Of a DNA stretch of 7,642 nucleotides, positions 5,608-7,642 are shown one piece after another. A program made the translations under genes and the position numbers. The notes under the pieces are model-generated. The model saw only the letters and a program-made list of their open reading frames with translations. It searched no databases and had not been told where the DNA came from. Within the stretch, counting starts at the first letter, position 1; each line of letters opens with the position of its first letter. This DNA comes from an uncultured Bacilli bacterium (GTDB lineage: Bacteria; Bacillota_I; Bacilli_A; RF39; UBA660): positions 1 through 7,642 of the forward strand of contig CANQER010000048.1 of assembly GCA_947595415.1 (NCBI GenBank). Direction: 5' to 3'.

Positions 5608-6493
5608 AATTTTAGGTCGTAATATAAGAGATTCATTTAAAAATGTTTTTAGAAATTTTTCACTTTCGATTGCTTCAATATCTTGTATTGTAATAACTTT
5701 AATTGTTGTTTCAATATCTATTGTTTTAACTTATAATGTCAATAATTTCGCAAGTTTAGTAGAAAAAGATGTAACTATTGTTGTATTTTTAAAAAATGAC
5801 ATAACTGACTTAGAAATAGATGAAGTAGAAGATAAGATAAATTCTTTGTCAAATATCGATTCTTATGTTTTTAAAGATAAAATGGAAATTACCAGTGATA
5901 TGATGGAATCATCAGAAGTATATAAAAGTATAATGGGTAATTGGAAAGAAGATGAAAACCCTTTAAGAGATACATTCCAAGTTAAAGTTACAGATATCAA
6001 ATTGATCGATGATGTAGCAGATAAAATAAAACAATTTGACAATGTTGAAGTTGTAAAATATGGAGAAGAAATGGTAAAACAATTGATAACTGTATTTGAA
6101 GTTGTTAAAAACATTAGTATTGCTATAGTTATAGCTTTAATGGTAGTAACAGCCTTCTTAATTTCTAACACCATCAAAATTACCATTCATTCTAGAAAAA
6201 GGGAAATAGAAATTATGCGTCTAGTAGGGGCTTCTAACCTAAACATCAAAATACCTTTTATCTTTGAAGGATTACTTCTTGGAGCTTTAGGTTCTGTTAT
6301 ACCTATTATCATAACTATTTATGGATATACTGCTTTATATGGTCATTTTAATGGACAATTGTTCTCACCATTTATCAAGTTAGTACCAGCAACCCCATTT
6401 GTTTACTACTTATCTTTGATATTACTTTGCATAGGAATATTAGTAGGTATGTTTGGTTCATGGCGAGCTGTAAGGAAACATTTAAAAATATAA
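5594..6493 (+). CDS. ftsX: Cell division membrane protein FtsX
   Basis: FtsX is the membrane partner of FtsE and passes ATPase-driven conformational change to an extracellular hydrolase. The 299-aa protein has the typical topology: a basic cytoplasmic start, TM1 at about 25-47, a ~120-residue extracellular domain (about 48-170), then TM2 (172-196), TM3 (221-250) and TM4 (273-292). The cytoplasmic loop after TM2 carries the conserved R-K-R-E-I-E-I-M-R-L-V-G-A-S stretch (201-214), which contacts FtsE. I chose the ATG at 5594 because AAAGGA lies 10 bases upstream and MKVFRILGRN is a natural FtsX start. An in-frame ATG at 5573 would add seven residues with a poorer site. The first 14 bases overlap ftsE. 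The TAA stop is built into the terminator stem. The family is certain; the start is likely. Confidence 0.96.
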   Translation: MKVFRILGRNIRDSFKNVFRNFSLSIASISCIVITLIVVSISIVLTYNVNNFASLVEKDVTIVVFLKNDITDLEIDEVEDKINSLSNIDSYVFKDKMEITSDMMESSEVYKSIMGNWKEDENPLRDTFQVKVTDIKLIDDVADKIKQFDNVEVVKYGEEMVKQLITVFEVVKNISIAIVIALMVVTAFLISNTIKITIHSRKREIEIMRLVGASNLNIKIPFIFEGLLLGALGSVIPIIITIYGYTALYGHFNGQLFSPFIKLVPATPFVYYLSLILLCIGILVGMFGSWRAVRKHLKI

Positions 6494-6517
6494 AACCTGT
6501 TATTTCAGGTTTTTTTT
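6492..6517 (+). terminator. Rho-independent terminator of the prfB-ftsX cluster
   Basis: AAAACCTG (6492-6499) pairs with CAGGTTTT (6506-6513) around TTATTT. A run of eight T (6510-6517) begins inside the stem. The first stem bases are part of the ftsX TAA stop codon, so there is practically no 3' untranslated region. Confidence 0.9.
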
Positions 6518-6536
6518 GAATAATTTAGTAAAAATG

Positions 6537-6565
6537 TTGAAAAAAAAATAATTTGGTGTTATAAT
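6537..6565 (+). promoter_or_regulatory. Strong promoter of the small RNA gene
   Basis: TTGAAA (6537-6542) and a perfect TATAAT (6560-6565) are exactly 17 bases apart, and TGT before the hexamer makes an extended -10. This is one of the best promoters in the window. The start is expected near 6572. It is isolated from the upstream genes by the ftsX terminator. Confidence 0.85.
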
Positions 6566-6571
6566 GAATAT

Positions 6572-6672
6572 GCAAGGAAACTTGCTGAAAAAGATATTCC
6601 TAGAGCGAGTATGTCGGATGCTTTTATATGTTAATAGTTGAAAACATTTGTAAAAAATGTTTTCTTTTTTTT
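6572..6672 (+). ncRNA. Candidate small structured RNA of about 100 nt, unknown family
   Basis: Between a strong promoter and a strong terminator lies about 100 bases with no ribosome binding site and visibly more G and C than the flanks. The 5' part can fold as GCAAG (6572-6576), GAAA tetraloop, CUUGC (6581-6585). Alternatively it can form an H-type pseudoknot: AGGAA (6575-6579) with UUCCU (6597-6601), plus ACUUGCU (6580-6586) with AGCGAGU (6604-6610, one G-U pair). The two folds share CUUGC and exclude each other. I do not recognise it as SRP RNA, 6S, tmRNA, RNase P or a named riboswitch. It could be a trans-acting sRNA or an attenuator ending before the next gene, but that gene has its own -10 box. 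A 23-codon frame (6570-6641) without a ribosome binding site also runs through it. Confidence 0.7.
6640..6672 (+). terminator. Terminator of the small RNA
   Basis: GAAAACATTT (6640-6649) pairs perfectly with AAATGTTTTC (6655-6664) around a 5-base loop. Eight T follow (6665-6672). It ends the RNA at about 100 nt and lies immediately before the -10 box of the next gene. Confidence 0.92.
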
Positions 6673-6679
6673 ATGTTTG

Positions 6680-6688
6680 TGTTATAAT
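6680..6688 (+). promoter_or_regulatory. Extended -10 promoter of the last gene
   Basis: TGTTATAAT is an extended -10 with a perfect hexamer at 6683-6688. The -35 position (6660-6665, TTTTCT) is weak and falls in the small-RNA terminator stem. A start near 6695 gives a leader of about 15 bases, containing the AAGGGGGG ribosome binding site (6697-6704). Confidence 0.65.
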
Positions 6689-6709
6689 ACGCCATTAAGG
6701 GGGGAAAAT

Positions 6710-7621
6710 ATGCTTAAAATGACTAGTAATGGAGTAGAACTTACTGCTGATGATTTAATTGTTGAATATATGCTTTATAAAGTTTTAAATGGTTATGAAC
6801 CTATGTATACTTTAACTGAATTTATGGATTTTTTAAACTATTTTAGAAAAAGAATGAAAGTAGTAGATGTTCTTGACGATAAATATCAACTATTTTATAG
6901 GTTTTTTGAAAGAAAAGGAGTAGATGATTGGTATCATATCATTGATTTTAAAACAAAAACTGGCCAAGTTAAAAACCATATCGATTTTTATCAAAATGAA
7001 AATGAAGGTTATTTAAAAGCTAACTATTTACTTAGTAAATATGATGCGCTAGTTATTAATAGTAGTATAATTGGTAAGGAAAGAAAAAATAGAATTTTAA
7101 GTATTATAAAAAAATACCTTGAAAATGAACCAAAAAGAGAAATTAACTATAATATAAAATATACAGAAGATGAACTATTAATTGGTAAATATATAACTGC
7201 AGAACTTCTAGATCGTTATTGGCAAGGTTATATAGAAAAATCAGAATATCGAAGATTTTTAGTACCATATAGTGATATAAAACATTTATTTGATAAAGCA
7301 ACATCTTATAGATTAGGGGTTAATAACTTAAGATTACAACTATTTGATTTTTATGATGTTATGTCAGAAAGACTAACTTTGATGTATAAACAAGATAAAA
7401 ATCTAAGAATAAGTAAAACAAGTAGAAGTTATTTAGCTAATGCTAATTATAATTTATTTACTAAAGGTTACGAAAAAGATTTTGACTACATTTGTGAGAC
7501 TCAAAACTTGTTTATAAATCTATCTAAATTAAAATTTCATAATGGTAAACTATTAATTAGGGATGATGAAAAAGTTAAAAAAATCGTAAAACAAGTAGAA
7601 TATCAAAAAACATTATTGTAG
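6710..7621 (+). CDS. Hypothetical protein, soluble, unknown family
   Basis: This is a 303-aa protein that I do not recognise. It has no signal peptide, no membrane segment and no known catalytic motif that I can see. It is rich in Tyr, Lys, Asp, Asn and Leu and looks mostly helical, with a basic C-terminus. Two stretches resemble each other: 12-44, starting TADDLIVEY, and 152-186, starting TEDELLIGKY. Both have an acidic TxD start, a Tyr 8-9 residues later and an aromatic-x-x-F-L ending, suggesting a duplicated domain. The ATG at 6710 has AAGGGGGG 5 bases upstream. A longer frame from 6638 would start inside the small-RNA terminator and is rejected; the next ATG (6719) is possible but less well spaced. 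It is transcribed alone between its own extended -10 promoter and terminator. Base composition is like its neighbours, so nothing suggests recent transfer. Confidence 0.85.
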   Translation: MLKMTSNGVELTADDLIVEYMLYKVLNGYEPMYTLTEFMDFLNYFRKRMKVVDVLDDKYQLFYRFFERKGVDDWYHIIDFKTKTGQVKNHIDFYQNENEGYLKANYLLSKYDALVINSSIIGKERKNRILSIIKKYLENEPKREINYNIKYTEDELLIGKYITAELLDRYWQGYIEKSEYRRFLVPYSDIKHLFDKATSYRLGVNNLRLQLFDFYDVMSERLTLMYKQDKNLRISKTSRSYLANANYNLFTKGYEKDFDYICETQNLFINLSKLKFHNGKLLIRDDEKVKKIVKQVEYQKTLL

Positions 7622-7635
7622 GATAATGTTTTTTT
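7605..7635 (+). terminator. Terminator overlapping the end of the last gene
   Basis: A perfect 12-bp stem, AAAAAACATTAT (7605-7616) with ATAATGTTTTTT (7623-7634), has the TAG stop codon in its 6-base loop. It ends in seven T (7629-7635). The last codons of the gene thus form the 5' arm. The A run on the other side would let it work for a transcript from the right as well. Confidence 0.9.
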
Positions 7636-7642
7636 CGTATAA

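Noticed and set aside
5863..6186. Minus-strand 107-codon open frame
   Set aside because: It is antisense to the extracellular domain and TM2 of ftsX, with biased Ser/Ile composition and no ribosome binding site. It is a shadow of ftsX.
6638..6709. Longer N-terminus for the last gene (ATG at 6638)
   Set aside because: The added 24 codons would run through the small-RNA terminator and the -10 promoter box. The ATG at 6710 has a strong ribosome binding site.

Overview
The window is a very AT-rich, gene-dense piece of a low-GC Firmicute-type chromosome. A T-box leader in front of thrS, AAGGAGG-type Shine-Dalgarno sites, a conserved prfB–YitT–ftsE–ftsX gene order and short U-tract terminators all point to Bacilli, Erysipelotrichia or an uncultured RF39-like relative. 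It is not a Mycoplasma-type code 4 genome: prfB (RF2) is present with its programmed frameshift at UGA, thrS and dedA end in TGA, and tryptophan is read from TGG.

Layout: 1-157 is an AT-rich intergenic region with a GC-rich left edge and a possible small plus-strand transcript. A terminator hairpin lies at 158-186. Next, on the minus strand, come thrS (a threonyl-tRNA synthetase without the N-terminal TGS domain), its promoter and T-box riboswitch (1949-2178), and dedA, a DedA-family membrane protein. Divergent promoters at 2800-2883 separate these from a plus-strand cluster: prfB, a YitT-family (YvjA-like) membrane protein, ftsE and ftsX, closed by a terminator at 6492-6517. From 6537 to 6672 there is an apparent stand-alone small RNA gene with its own strong promoter and terminator. 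The last gene (6710-7621) encodes a soluble protein I do not recognise, and its terminator overlaps its stop codon.

Functionally, this is mainly housekeeping. ThrRS charges tRNA-Thr under tRNA-sensing control. RF2 ends translation at UGA and UAA and regulates itself. FtsEX is the ABC-type complex that controls cell-wall hydrolases. DedA proteins are linked to recycling of polyprenyl-phosphate or other lipids. The less ordinary material is the small RNA at about 6572-6672, which has two mutually exclusive folds, the unknown protein after it with a possible internal duplication, the TGS-less ThrRS, and the very short leaders predicted for prfB and ftsE. I found no CRISPR array, transposase, phage gene or defence system.
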